This document shows positions 42,699 through 51,806 of a DNA stretch of 64,000 bases, one piece after another (the stretch's first letter is position 1; each line of letters opens with the position of its first letter). The notes beneath the pieces were generated by a model. The model saw only the letters and a program-made list of their open reading frames with translations, was not told the DNA's origin and did not search any database. A program made the position numbers and the translations under genes. Origin of the DNA: Dechloromonas sp. CZR5 (GTDB lineage Bacteria; Pseudomonadota; Gammaproteobacteria; Burkholderiales; Rhodocyclaceae); contig NZ_VUYQ01000002.1 in assembly GCF_008711155.1 (NCBI RefSeq), positions 248,001-312,000 of the forward strand, in the 5' to 3' direction.

Positions 42699-44045
42699 AT
42701 GCACATTCATATTCTCGGTATCTGCGGCACCTTCATGGGCGGCATCGCACAACTGGCTGTCGACTCGGGGCACAAGGTCACCGGCTGCGATGCCAACGTC
42801 TATCCGCCCATGAGCGACCAATTGCGGGACGCAGGCATCGAACTGATCGAAGGTTTCGCTGCGGATCAACTGGCTCTGAAGCCGGACATCTTCGTCATCG
42901 GCAACGCCGTTTCGCGCGGCAACCCGCTGCTCGAAGCCATACTCGACAAGGGGCTGCCCTACGTCTCCGGCCCCCAGTGGCTGGCTGAGAACTTATTGCA
43001 GGGGCGCTGGGTACTCGGCGTCGCCGGCACCCACGGCAAGACGACGACCAGTTCGATGCTGGCGTGGATACTGGAAGACGCCAACATGGCACCCGGCTTC
43101 CTGATCGGCGGTGTACCGCTCAATTTCGGCGTCTCTGCCCGCCTTGGCGATACCCCTTTCTTCGTCATCGAAGCCGACGAATACGACACCGCTTTCTGCG
43201 ACAAGCGCTCAAAATTCGTCCACTACCGCCCCCGGACGGCTGTTTTGAACAACCTGGAATTCGATCATGCCGACATTTTCAGTGATTTGGCGGCGATCGA
43301 GACGCAATTTCACCATCTTGTCCGCACACTCCCTCAATCCGGGCTGATCGTTTCGAATGCTGCGGAAGCCAGCCTGGAGCGCGTGCTGCAACGCGGCTGC
43401 TGGACCCCGGTCGAACGTTTCAACGACCCGAACGGCTATCGGGTCAGCGGCGACGATGCACGCGGCGAACTGGTTCTGCACGGCCCGGATGGCCTGATCG
43501 GCCGCTCGCGCTGGGATCTTTCCGGCGATCACAATCGCGCCAATGCCTGCGCTGCCCTGCTGGCCGCCCGCCATGTCGGCGTGTCGCCGGCGCAGGGGCT
43601 GGATGCCCTGTCGCGCTTCGAGAACGTCAAGCGCCGCATGGAAGTCAAAGGGGTCGTGCGGGGGATTACGGTCTACGACGACTTTGCCCACCACCCGACC
43701 GCCATCGCCACCACGGTTGCCGGCCTGCGCCGCAAGATCGGACGCGGTCGCATTCTTGCCGTACTGGAACCGCGTTCGAACACGATGAAGCTGGGCACGA
43801 TGAAATCCCAGCTGCCGGATAGCCTGAGCGAAGCCGATGCCGTCTTCTGCTACGGCGCCAACCTCGGCTGGGATGCCCGCGAAGCCCTGGCACCGATGGG
43901 GACACGAGCCGTCGTCGAGGACGATATCGATCGCCTGGTCGACCAGATCAGTCTGGCCGCTCAACCCGGCGATCACATCCTGATCATGAGCAACGGCGGG
44001 TTTGGCGGCATTCACGGCAAGCTGCTGAACGCCCTGGCAGACTGA
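42699..44045 (+). CDS. mpl: UDP-N-acetylmuramate:L-Ala-gamma-D-Glu-meso-DAP ligase
   Basis: Attaches recovered tripeptide to UDP-MurNAc in peptidoglycan recycling. 448 residues, Mur ligase fold: MHIHILGICGTFMGGIAQLA, P-loop GVAGTHGKTTTSSML, EADEYDTAFCDKRSKFVHY, FDHADIFSD, GDHNRANACAAL and DDFAHHPTAI. A hairpin terminator follows directly. Confidence 0.95.
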   Translation: MHIHILGICGTFMGGIAQLAVDSGHKVTGCDANVYPPMSDQLRDAGIELIEGFAADQLALKPDIFVIGNAVSRGNPLLEAILDKGLPYVSGPQWLAENLLQGRWVLGVAGTHGKTTTSSMLAWILEDANMAPGFLIGGVPLNFGVSARLGDTPFFVIEADEYDTAFCDKRSKFVHYRPRTAVLNNLEFDHADIFSDLAAIETQFHHLVRTLPQSGLIVSNAAEASLERVLQRGCWTPVERFNDPNGYRVSGDDARGELVLHGPDGLIGRSRWDLSGDHNRANACAALLAARHVGVSPAQGLDALSRFENVKRRMEVKGVVRGITVYDDFAHHPTAIATTVAGLRRKIGRGRILAVLEPRSNTMKLGTMKSQLPDSLSEADAVFCYGANLGWDAREALAPMGTRAVVEDDIDRLVDQISLAAQPGDHILIMSNGGFGGIHGKLLNALAD

Positions 44046-44063
44046 ACGCTGCACCGCAAAATG

Positions 44064-44099
44064 AAAAATGCCGCCGGGCAGTTACCCGGCGGCATTTTT
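44064..44099. terminator. Bidirectional terminator between mpl and maeB
   Basis: A perfect 15-bp stem (AAAAATGCCGCCGGG, loop CAGTTA, CCCGGCGGCATTTTT) gives a T run on both strands. It ends both converging transcripts. Confidence 0.95.
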
Positions 44100-44120
44100 A
44101 TGGGTCCGACAACAGCGAGA

Positions 44121-46397
44121 TCAGCGTTCGGTCGATTCCACGACAGCCAACGCGGTCATGTTGACCAGACGACGAACGGTCGTCGTCGAGGTCAGGACAT
44201 GCACCGGCTTATCAACGCCGAGCAGGATGGGGCCGATGGTCACGCCTTCGCCGCCGGTCATCTTGATCAGGTTGTAGGAGATGTTGGCCGCGTCGATGTT
44301 CGGCATGATCAGCAGATTGGCCTCGCCCTTGAGCGGTGAATCCGGATTGGCTTCACGACGGATGGCTTCGTTCAGCGCGGAGTCGCCGTGCATTTCGCCA
44401 TCGACTTCCAGCTCACCGGCCGACATGGCGCCGATCAGGCCTGCCGCAACACTCATCTTGCGAGCCGATTCCGACGAGGAGGAACCGAAGTTGGAGTGCG
44501 AAAGGAGCGCCACCTTCGGATGGCTGCCGAAACGCTTGACCTGCTCGGCTGCCAGCAGGGTCATCTCGGCGATTTCCTGCGCGTTCGGATTCTCGTTGAC
44601 GTGGGTATCACAGATGAACAGGGAGCGGCCGGGCAGCATCAGGTAGTTCATGGCGGCCAGGGTATTGACGCCGCTGCGCTTGCCGATGATCTGGCCGATC
44701 ACGCCCAGATGGTGGCTGTATTGACCGGTCGTGCCGCAAATCAGGCCATCGGCGTAGCCGAGCTTGAGGAGCATGGCACCGATGACGGTCGGTTTGCGGC
44801 GCATGGCTTCCTTGGCGATGGCCGGCGTCACGCCCTGGCGGGACAGCAGCCGATGATAGGCCTGCCAGCATTCGCGATAGCGCTCGTCGGATTCCGGATT
44901 GACGATATCGAAATCGACCCCCGGCTTGATGCGCAGGTTGGCCTTTTCCAGACGATGGGCAATCACGTCCGGCCGACCGATCAGGATGGGGCGGGCGAAA
45001 CGCTCTTCGATGACCACCTGCGCGGCACGCAGCACGCGCTCTTCCTCGCCCTCGGCGTAGATGATGCGCTTGCCCTTGGCCTGACGGGCGGCCTGGAAGA
45101 TGGCGCGCATGCCGACACCGGTGTGGTAGACGAATTCGGACAGCTTGTTGCGGTAGGCCGCCCAATCGGTGATGGGGCGGGTGGCCACGCCGGAATCGAT
45201 GGCGGCTTGCGCCACGGCCGGCGCGATCTTGACGATCAGGCGCGGGTCGAAGGGTTTGGGAATCAGGTATTCCGGGCCGAAGTTGAGGTCATGGCCGGGA
45301 TAGGCCATGGCTACTTCGTCGGTCACTTCGGCTTCGGCCAGTTCGGCAATGGCGCGCACCGACGCCATCTTCATTTCCTCGGTGATGCGCGTGGCGCCGA
45401 CATCGAGTGCGCCGCGGAAGATGAAGGGGAAGCACAGGACGTTGTTGACCTGGTTTACGTAATCGGAACGGCCGGTCGCGATGATGGCGTCCGGGCACAC
45501 TTCCTTGACCAGTTCCGGCATGATTTCCGGCGTCGGGTTGGCGAGCGCGAAGACCATGGGACGCTTGGCCATCGACCTGATCATGTCCTGATTGACAACG
45601 CCGGCAGTGGACAGGCCGAGGAAAATGTCGGCACCGACCATGGCGTCAGCCAGCGTGCGGGCCTCGGTATTCTGGGCGTAGCGCGCCTTGGTTTCATCCA
45701 TGCCGCCCGGACGGCCGACGTAGATGACCCCCTTGGAGTCGCAGACCGTGATGTTCTGGCGCTGAACGCCCAGATCGCACCACAGGTTCAGGCAGGAAAT
45801 CGCTGCCGCGCCGGCGCCGGAACAGACCACCTTGATCTCGTCGATCTTCTTGCCGACGATTTTCAGGCCGTTAAGCATGGCGGCGGCCGAAATGATCGCG
45901 GTACCGTGCTGGTCGTCGTGGAAGACCGGAATGTTCATCCGTTCCTTCAGCTTCTGCTCGATGTAGAAGCACTCCGGCGCCTTGATGTCTTCCAGGTTGA
46001 TGCCGCCGAGCGTCGGCTCCATGGCGGCGATCATGTCGATCAGCTTGTCCGGGTCGTTCTCGGCCAGCTCGATGTCGAACACGTCGATACCGGCGAATTT
46101 CTTGAACAGGCAGCCCTTGCCTTCCATGACCGGCTTGGCGGCGAGCGGGCCGATGTTGCCGAGGCCGAGCACAGCGGTACCGTTGGTGATGACGCCGACC
46201 AGGTTGGCGCGCGAAGTCATTTCGGCGGCGGTGGCAGGATCTTCGACGATCAGGTCACAAGCGGCGGCAACGCCCGGGGAATAAGCCAGCGCCAGATCGC
46301 GCTGGTTGGTCAGACCCTTGGTCGGGCGGACAGCAATCTTGCCGGGGGTGGGCCAGCGATGGTATTCGAGTGCGGCTTCGCGCAAATCCTTTTCCAC
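44121..46397 (-). CDS. maeB: NADP-dependent malic enzyme (malic/phosphotransacetylase fusion)
   Basis: Oxidative decarboxylation of malate to pyruvate, making NADPH. 758 residues, the usual MaeB size. Malic domain: [35 protein letters not shown], the Lys/Asp metal site region [14 protein letters not shown](P) loop [13 protein letters not shown]. The C-terminal 330 residues are a phosphotransacetylase-like regulatory domain ([37 protein letters not shown]), which in E. coli MaeB binds acetyl-CoA. Confidence 0.95.
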   Translation of the reverse strand: MEKDLREAALEYHRWPTPGKIAVRPTKGLTNQRDLALAYSPGVAAACDLIVEDPATAAEMTSRANLVGVITNGTAVLGLGNIGPLAAKPVMEGKGCLFKKFAGIDVFDIELAENDPDKLIDMIAAMEPTLGGINLEDIKAPECFYIEQKLKERMNIPVFHDDQHGTAIISAAAMLNGLKIVGKKIDEIKVVCSGAGAAAISCLNLWCDLGVQRQNITVCDSKGVIYVGRPGGMDETKARYAQNTEARTLADAMVGADIFLGLSTAGVVNQDMIRSMAKRPMVFALANPTPEIMPELVKEVCPDAIIATGRSDYVNQVNNVLCFPFIFRGALDVGATRITEEMKMASVRAIAELAEAEVTDEVAMAYPGHDLNFGPEYLIPKPFDPRLIVKIAPAVAQAAIDSGVATRPITDWAAYRNKLSEFVYHTGVGMRAIFQAARQAKGKRIIYAEGEEERVLRAAQVVIEERFARPILIGRPDVIAHRLEKANLRIKPGVDFDIVNPESDERYRECWQAYHRLLSRQGVTPAIAKEAMRRKPTVIGAMLLKLGYADGLICGTTGQYSHHLGVIGQIIGKRSGVNTLAAMNYLMLPGRSLFICDTHVNENPNAQEIAEMTLLAAEQVKRFGSHPKVALLSHSNFGSSSSESARKMSVAAGLIGAMSAGELEVDGEMHGDSALNEAIRREANPDSPLKGEANLLIMPNIDAANISYNLIKMTGGEGVTIGPILLGVDKPVHVLTSTTTVRRLVNMTALAVVESTER

Positions 46398-46572
46398 GAA
46401 ATCTCCTTGGCGTTCGGGTATAGGGAAAACCCTAAAGATTACTCCAAAGGGACATTATTCGGAAGCGTAATTATGAATTACGGAAAACTCTACGTGTAAT
46501 CCGCAATCCCCCCCCCCGTTCCAAACAACGTGGCGCACGTATCGCACCCTCTCCTCCCGAAAGACGGCCGAT
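46398..46572. other. Intergenic region upstream of maeB with a dyad and a C10 run
   Basis: 175 bases hold the maeB promoter region and the end of the receptor transcript. A perfect palindrome CGTAATT-ATG-AATTACG (46466-46482) lies about 70 bases before the maeB start and may bind a regulator. A run of ten C (46508-46517) stands out. No gene or clear terminator is seen. Confidence 0.5.
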
Positions 46573-48642
46573 TCAGAAGCGGTGGGAGATGCTCAGACGC
46601 AGAGTGCGCGGCTCGGTGGGATGGATGTGGCGATCGTAAGTTGGTGCCGCTTCTCCACGCAACTGCGAGTCGTACCAGTACTCGATGTCATTCACCTTGC
46701 GGTCGAAGAGGTTATAGACATCGAGGGTCACTTGGGTGCGCTTGTCAATTTTGTAGCCGGCACGCAAGTTGGTCAGCGCCGAACTGCCGGAACGCACGGA
46801 ATTGTCTTCGACCAGCGGGCGCGGCCCGAAATAGCGCAGACGCAGGGCGCCGAACCACGGGCCAAGATGGTCGAGGGTCAGGCCAATATTGGCGGTCGTT
46901 GCTACCGCACCGGGAATATGGTCGCCTGCAGCCGGATCGCGCTCGCGGAAACGGGCGTGCGACCAGGCCAGATCGGCGTCGACGGCCAGCCAGTCGGCAA
47001 CTGAATAGAAATTGGTCCACTCGACACCATGGCGGCGCGACGGGCGCGAGGCCTCGGTGGTGCCGGCATCGCCAACGAAGAGCAGCTCCGAGGCGACATC
47101 GAGCTGCCACAGGGAAAACGTCGATTGCCAGCCGGCAACCGGTTCGCTGCGTACGCCGACTTCGTAACCCTTGGTGCGCACCAGCGGTTTCACGCGCGGC
47201 ACTGGCGTCGTACCGTCGGCAGGATCGATCTTGATCGTCGTGCCCCGTGCGTCGTTGGAATGGAAGCCGTGGCCATAGTTCAGATAGAGCTCGGTCTTTC
47301 TCCACGGCCCGAAAATCAGCGACAGCTTAGGCGTCACCATCTGGTCGCTGGCCTTGCCGGAATTGGCTGTCAGGCTGGAATCGACCTCGAAATCGAAGGC
47401 ATCGGCGCGCAGGCCCTGGATCGAACGGAACCATTCGGTCCATCGTGTCTGGTTCTGCGCCCACAGCGACAGGCTGAGCTGGGTCACCTTGTCCTCGCGC
47501 ACGGTACCGATGGTCTGTCGGGCCGACGTCGCATAAAGACCGACCGGATTGAGTTGATCGGCCCGGCCCTGCAAGCCGATGCTATTTTCCACCTCGAAAG
47601 CGCCCCAGCGGTCGAACATTGCATGCGATACCGCAAAGCCGCCGGCCTGGCGCCGCTCACGCTGCTTGAACTGGTCGCCGGTATCGCAGGTGCCGCTATT
47701 GGCGTAGTCATTGAGGCAGTATTGGAAATTGGACCACAGATCGAGGCTGGACTGCAGCCACCAGACGTTGGCCTTGGTCTGTGCATTGGCCCGGCGCTTG
47801 GCCCATTCGCCGGACAGGCTGTAGCGGCTGGTTTCGCCGCCGGCGGTCGGATCGAGCGTGCCGAAGCGGCCAACCAGTCCGCTGTCGATGGCACGCTGGG
47901 CAACCTGGTCGGTGGACGTCCATTTGCCCCGGTAAGCCATGCCGGTCAGCGAAAACCCATCGTTGCGCGTTCCCTGGCTGTAGCGCAGGACGCCATTGAA
48001 TTTGCGGAAATTCTCTGGCGCCTCCCAGGGGCCGTCGTTGTGGAACAACTCCAGGCCATACAACAGATTGCCGCCGCCCCATTCCGGCGAGCCGGCCAGC
48101 AGGCTGCGCCCGTAACCATTCTTGCCGAGCGTGACTTGTGCCAGCGACAAATCCATGCGGCGGAAATAGTCGATATGCGCCGCACCGGCCGATGAGAAAT
48201 CGCCTTCCTCGGCAAAGTACGGCCCCTTGCGGAAGCGGATACGCTCGATCAGTTCGGGGATCAGAAAGTTGAGGTCGGTATAGCCTTGGCCGTGGGCATG
48301 CGTCGGCATGTTGACCGGCACGCCGCCAACCGTGGTGGCGAAATCGGTACCGTGATCGAGGTTGAAGCCGCGCAGGAAATACTGGTTGGCCTTGCCGTCG
48401 CCGGCATGCTGCGTCACGATCAGGCCGGGCACCATCTCCAGCGCCTCGCCGGGGCGCAGGATGGGCACGGCAGCCAGACGCTGGCTGGAAACCAGACCCT
48501 CGCTGCCCGATGTGGCGATGCCCTCGAGATTCTCGGCCTTGGCCCGCACTTCGACGGCTGACAGCTCGGCGGACTCGTGGGCGCCGACGCCATTCATCGC
48601 CAGCAAGATATATGAACTAATTAATTTTTTTCTTACATTCAT
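46573..48642 (-). CDS. TonB-dependent outer-membrane receptor, probably for nickel
   Basis: 689 residues: signal peptide (MNVRKKLISSYILLAMNGVGA), possible TonB box LSAVEVRA, plug domain (LRPGEALEMVPGLIVTQHAGDGKANQYFLRGF, GYTDLNFLIPELIERIRFRKGPY), and a 22-strand barrel ending in aromatic ISHRF as required for outer-membrane assembly. The plug and barrel carry scattered His and Asp residues (NMPTHAHGQGYTD). The substrate is inferred from its place 42 bases downstream of the NiCoT permease, within a run containing nikR. Confidence 0.85.
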   Translation of the reverse strand: MNVRKKLISSYILLAMNGVGAHESAELSAVEVRAKAENLEGIATSGSEGLVSSQRLAAVPILRPGEALEMVPGLIVTQHAGDGKANQYFLRGFNLDHGTDFATTVGGVPVNMPTHAHGQGYTDLNFLIPELIERIRFRKGPYFAEEGDFSSAGAAHIDYFRRMDLSLAQVTLGKNGYGRSLLAGSPEWGGGNLLYGLELFHNDGPWEAPENFRKFNGVLRYSQGTRNDGFSLTGMAYRGKWTSTDQVAQRAIDSGLVGRFGTLDPTAGGETSRYSLSGEWAKRRANAQTKANVWWLQSSLDLWSNFQYCLNDYANSGTCDTGDQFKQRERRQAGGFAVSHAMFDRWGAFEVENSIGLQGRADQLNPVGLYATSARQTIGTVREDKVTQLSLSLWAQNQTRWTEWFRSIQGLRADAFDFEVDSSLTANSGKASDQMVTPKLSLIFGPWRKTELYLNYGHGFHSNDARGTTIKIDPADGTTPVPRVKPLVRTKGYEVGVRSEPVAGWQSTFSLWQLDVASELLFVGDAGTTEASRPSRRHGVEWTNFYSVADWLAVDADLAWSHARFRERDPAAGDHIPGAVATTANIGLTLDHLGPWFGALRLRYFGPRPLVEDNSVRSGSSALTNLRAGYKIDKRTQVTLDVYNLFDRKVNDIEYWYDSQLRGEAAPTYDRHIHPTEPRTLRLSISHRF

Positions 48643-48684
48643 CGCTGAAAAAAGCCGGTTGCCCGGCCTCCCTTCCCATCTTGG

Positions 48685-49500
48685 CTAGACCAGAACCGGC
48701 CGACGCGTCAGGCGCACAGCCACCACAAAGCTGACGGCAATGATCGCCACCAGCGTGAAACCGAAAATCAGCTCCTTGCCCTCGCTCCATGCATCGATAG
48801 CCGGCGACAACATCTTGGCGGCGCCAAAGGCTGCAACCAGCAGACTGACGCCGGATACGACGAGGCCCATGACCCGCGAGGCGATCAGCGCCACCTGGTC
48901 GGCACGGGCGATCAGCCGGGCGATCCACAGGCCGTTGATGCCATCGGTGAGCATCATGCCGAGCATGAACAACGCAGCGAGCAGCAGGGCATGCTGCCAG
49001 CCACCGAATTGGGTGGCGGTCAGGGCGAAGAATGCCGCTTGCGACAGGGTGTCGAAGGACAGGGCGAACAACGCGCCGACCAACGCCACCAGGCCAGGGT
49101 GCGAAACGTGACGCAGGCTGCCGAGCAGACGCCCCTTGACGCCGACCGGCTGGACAATCTGGTCGGGTTCGGTGCGCAGCACGGCGGCCAGGTTGAGGCT
49201 GCCCAGCGCCACAAGGAAACCGATGGAAATGACGCCGCCCAGCGTCCCGAACCAGGCCGGCACGTCCCACTGGCCGGCCAGCGCCGATACGCCAAGCGCG
49301 ATGGCCATGACCACGGCGCCGTGACCAAGCGAGAACAGGGTGCCGCAATAACGCGCCATACCCGGCCTGGTGCGGGCGTTATGGCGGGTCAGGCCATCAA
49401 TGGTTGCCAGATGGTCGGCATCGAAGCCGTGCTTCATGCCGAGCACGAAGGTCAGGATCAGCAATGACAGCCAGTCGGTGGGTAGCGTATCCATGAGCAA
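48685..49500 (-). CDS. nicO: NiCoT-family nickel/cobalt permease
   Basis: Inner-membrane uptake of Ni2+ (or Co2+). 271 residues, seven or eight helices. The NiCoT signature HX4DH is present in helix II (GMKHGFDADHLATIDGLTR), as are FSLGHGAVV and the later GMMLTDGINGLW. It would supply nickel to the [NiFe]-hydrogenases. A symmetric dyad lies about 40 bases upstream. Confidence 0.9.
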   Translation of the reverse strand: MLMDTLPTDWLSLLILTFVLGMKHGFDADHLATIDGLTRHNARTRPGMARYCGTLFSLGHGAVVMAIALGVSALAGQWDVPAWFGTLGGVISIGFLVALGSLNLAAVLRTEPDQIVQPVGVKGRLLGSLRHVSHPGLVALVGALFALSFDTLSQAAFFALTATQFGGWQHALLLAALFMLGMMLTDGINGLWIARLIARADQVALIASRVMGLVVSGVSLLVAAFGAAKMLSPAIDAWSEGKELIFGFTLVAIIAVSFVVAVRLTRRPVLV

Positions 49501-49542
49501 CTCGTAAGAAGGATTTGCTCATCTTCATACAAGGAGCGTGCC

Positions 49543-49572
49543 AGATCAATAAGTCATTGTTCGTATTGATCT
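49543..49572. promoter_or_regulatory. Operator-like dyad upstream of the nickel permease
   Basis: AGATCAATA, 12 bases, TATTGATCT: a perfect 9-bp inverted repeat in the 109-base gap between the kinase gene and nicO. Total span 30 bases, close to the 28-base span of classical NikR operators, but the half-site is not the GTATGA of E. coli. With nikR two genes away, a NikR site is the simplest guess. Confidence 0.55.
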
Positions 49573-49609
49573 CACGCTTTTTAACCGCCCCCGCAGGAGG
49601 TCGAAATGG

Positions 49610-50974
49610 TTAGTGACTATCCACCGGAAGTGCAAGGACGAATTCCGCTCCGCCGGTAGCGGCATTGCTGACACTGAGCTTGCCGCCATGACGATCGACG
49701 ATGCCATAGCTGATCGACAGGCCCAGTCCGGTCCCCTGCCCCACCGGCTTGGTGGTGAAAAAGGGTTCGAACAGGCGGTTCAGGTGCTCTTCCGGAATGC
49801 CCGGACCGTTGTCGATGAAGCGCAGGACCGCCATCCCCTGCTCAACGCCGCCGCAAACCTTCAGGCGCGGCTCCGGCTGTCTGGCAGTGGCATCGCAGGC
49901 GTTCTGGACGAGGTTCATGACCACCTGCTGCAACTGGCCGGACGAACCGGAACACACCAGCTCGGGCGGCAAGTCGATATCGACGGCGAACTTGGCCGAG
50001 GCGCTCTGCACCACCCAGCGCACGGAACGCTCGACCACGTCGTTGAGATTGACCCGTTCGGGTGTCGCCTTGTCCACCGCCGAGAAGCGTTTCAGGGCAT
50101 CGACGATATCGCGCGTGCGCTCTGCCCCTTCGATCATGCCGTCGATCAGGTGCGGCATGTCAGCGAGGATGCGGTCGATGCGCAACTCCTCGCGCATCGA
50201 CCGCAGGGCACGATCCTCGGCGGCATCGCTGCCATGCACCGCAGCCAGGTAGCTTTCCAGGCGGCTGGCGTAACGCTTGAGCGACAGCACGTTGCCGAGT
50301 ACGAAACTGATCGGGTTGTTCAGTTCGTGCGCGACGCCGGCCACCAGGCGCCCCAACGAGACCATTTTTTCGGCATGCAGCAACTGGCCTTGCGTGCGCT
50401 TCAGATCGTCGTGCGCCTGACGCAACGCGGAATACGCCCGGCGCAGCTCGCCGACCGGGCGGCCGGTGACCACCATGCCCATCAGCTTGCCGGTCTGCGA
50501 CACGCGCGGAGTGCAGTTCATCGAGACCGGGACGGTCGACCCGTCGCCGGCGCGCAGGAAGAATTCGCAGTCATGCACCCCTTCCCGGGCATAACGCGTG
50601 AACACGTCGCGCGCCTTGGCCTTCTCGCCGTCATCGGCAAAGAGATCGAAGAGCGGCGTATGGACCAGTTCCTCGGCCGTCTTGCCTGAAATGTGCCGCA
50701 GGGAGGGATTGACCTCCTCGATGCTGCCGTTGCGATCGCAGACGATCAGGATGTCCGACATCGAGGCGAGCACGCTCTCGATGAACTGATGCGACTCTTC
50801 GAGTGCGGCATTCTTCTCCTCGAGGGCGACTTCGTACTGCAGGAGGTCGTTATAGACCTCGTCCATCTTCTGGATGACTTCGATCCACGCCGTTTCCCCG
50901 CCCGGCGGCAACGGCGACTCGGGCAACGGATCAGCGGGCGGGACGGTAGTGGACATGGGCTTCGCCGTGTTCAT
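49610..50974 (-). CDS. hupT: HupT/HoxJ-like sensor histidine kinase of the H2-sensing system
   Basis: Cytoplasmic kinase, 454 residues, no membrane helix. A PAS domain (about residues 62-175, with SIEEVNPSLRHISGKT) is followed by the dimerisation helix with His216 (SLGRLVAGVAHELNNPISFV) and an ATPase domain (QLQQVVMNLVQNACDA, FIDNGPGIPEEH, GTGLGLSISYGIVDRHGG). The wording around the His box and the whole domain layout match HupT/HoxJ, which takes the signal from the regulatory hydrogenase HupUV/HoxBC. hupUV lie on the same strand 11 kb away. Start could also be the ATG at 50956. It overlaps nikR by 44 bases. Confidence 0.75.
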   Translation of the reverse strand: MNTAKPMSTTVPPADPLPESPLPPGGETAWIEVIQKMDEVYNDLLQYEVALEEKNAALEESHQFIESVLASMSDILIVCDRNGSIEEVNPSLRHISGKTAEELVHTPLFDLFADDGEKAKARDVFTRYAREGVHDCEFFLRAGDGSTVPVSMNCTPRVSQTGKLMGMVVTGRPVGELRRAYSALRQAHDDLKRTQGQLLHAEKMVSLGRLVAGVAHELNNPISFVLGNVLSLKRYASRLESYLAAVHGSDAAEDRALRSMREELRIDRILADMPHLIDGMIEGAERTRDIVDALKRFSAVDKATPERVNLNDVVERSVRWVVQSASAKFAVDIDLPPELVCSGSSGQLQQVVMNLVQNACDATARQPEPRLKVCGGVEQGMAVLRFIDNGPGIPEEHLNRLFEPFFTTKPVGQGTGLGLSISYGIVDRHGGKLSVSNAATGGAEFVLALPVDSH

Positions 50975-51395
50975 CGTGGGCGTGGTGATGCTCGGCTTCC
51001 AGCGCGATCAGGTTGAGCTTGCCGTGACGGACACCGCGCTCGGCCATCAGCGCGTCGGCGAATTGCCGGACATCGGCCGTCGCCCCCTTGAGGATCACAC
51101 TCTCCAGACAGTTGTCATGGTCGAGATGGCTATGCAGGGCGGCCACCGTCAGGTCGTGGTGGTCGTGCTGCAGGGCGGTCAGGCGCTCGGCCAGTTCGCG
51201 CTCGTGGTGGTTGTAGACGTAGGAGAGGTTGGCAACGCAGTGGCCGGACGGCGTTTCGCGCTGGCGGTCGCTCTCGATGGCGCCGCGGATCAGGTCGCGC
51301 ACGGCTTCCGAACGATTGCTGTAGCCGCGCTCGGCAATCAGCTGGTCGAACTGGCGAGCCAGCGACTCGTCGAGCGAAATGGTGAAACGTTCCAT
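50931..51395 (-). CDS. nikR: NikR nickel-responsive regulator
   Basis: Ribbon-helix-helix repressor of nickel uptake. 154 residues from ATG 51395 (MERFTISLDESLARQFD; GGGAG upstream); a longer frame beginning at 51452 lacks such support. The nickel site His/His/Cys lies in ALHSHLDHDNCLE (H88, H90, C96), with the His-rich QHDHHD before it. The C terminus is His-rich (EAEHHHAHDEHGEAHVHY), longer than in E. coli. Overlaps the kinase gene by 44 bases, so the two proteins are made together. Confidence 0.93.
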   Translation of the reverse strand: MERFTISLDESLARQFDQLIAERGYSNRSEAVRDLIRGAIESDRQRETPSGHCVANLSYVYNHHERELAERLTALQHDHHDLTVAALHSHLDHDNCLESVILKGATADVRQFADALMAERGVRHGKLNLIALEAEHHHAHDEHGEAHVHYRPAR

Positions 51396-51476
51396 GGAAA
51401 TTTGCTCCCTGCTAAATACCCGCCGCTTTGCCGCTGCTAGGATGGCCTGCATCGCATTCTAACGTTTCCCGCCCCG

Positions 51477-51803
51477 ATGACCGCAGCCCTCGATATCGAA
51501 GTGATCCGCGACGCCCTGCGCCATGTGGCCGACCCCGAGATCGGGGCCAGCATCGTCGACCTCGGCCTGGTCTACCGCATCGCCCTGGAGGACGGCAAGC
51601 TCTGGATAGACATGACCATGACCTCGCCGGCCTGCCCGATGGGCGGCATGATTGTCGACGACGCCTATGCCGAACTGGAACGCGTACTGCCGGCTGGCCT
51701 GGAGGCTGAAATCCGGGTTGTCTGGGAACCGCCGTGGACGCCGGCGATGATGAGCGAGCAGTGCCGGCTGCGCCTCGGCTGGAACGATACCGATGCAGGT
51801 TAG
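51477..51803 (+). CDS. MIP18/DUF59-family iron-sulfur assembly factor
   Basis: 108 residues: LRHVADPEIGASIVDLGLVYRI and MTMTSPACPMGGMIVDDA with the conserved Cys, as in SufT and PaaD-type proteins that help Fe-S delivery. First of three overlapping plus-strand genes with a membrane protein and a hemerythrin, so it may serve Fe-S repair under nitric-oxide stress. Confidence 0.85.
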   Translation: MTAALDIEVIRDALRHVADPEIGASIVDLGLVYRIALEDGKLWIDMTMTSPACPMGGMIVDDAYAELERVLPAGLEAEIRVVWEPPWTPAMMSEQCRLRLGWNDTDAG

Positions 51804-51806
51804 CGC

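Noticed and set aside
44388..46499. A 703-codon open frame on the plus strand opposite maeB
   Set aside because: It mirrors maeB codon by codon, is full of His, Gly, Asp and Arg typical of antisense frames in GC-rich genes, and has no domain. maeB is unambiguous.
46508..46517. Run of ten C as a phase-variation tract
   Set aside because: It is between genes, behind the end of the receptor gene and about 110 bases before maeB, not in a coding frame or promoter spacer that would switch expression. It is more likely a neutral slippage site.
49504..49530. Classical NikR site GTATGA-N16-TCATAC before the nickel permease
   Set aside because: Only GTAAGA-N15-TCATAC is present: one mismatch and wrong spacing. 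The perfect dyad at 49543-49572 is a better candidate.
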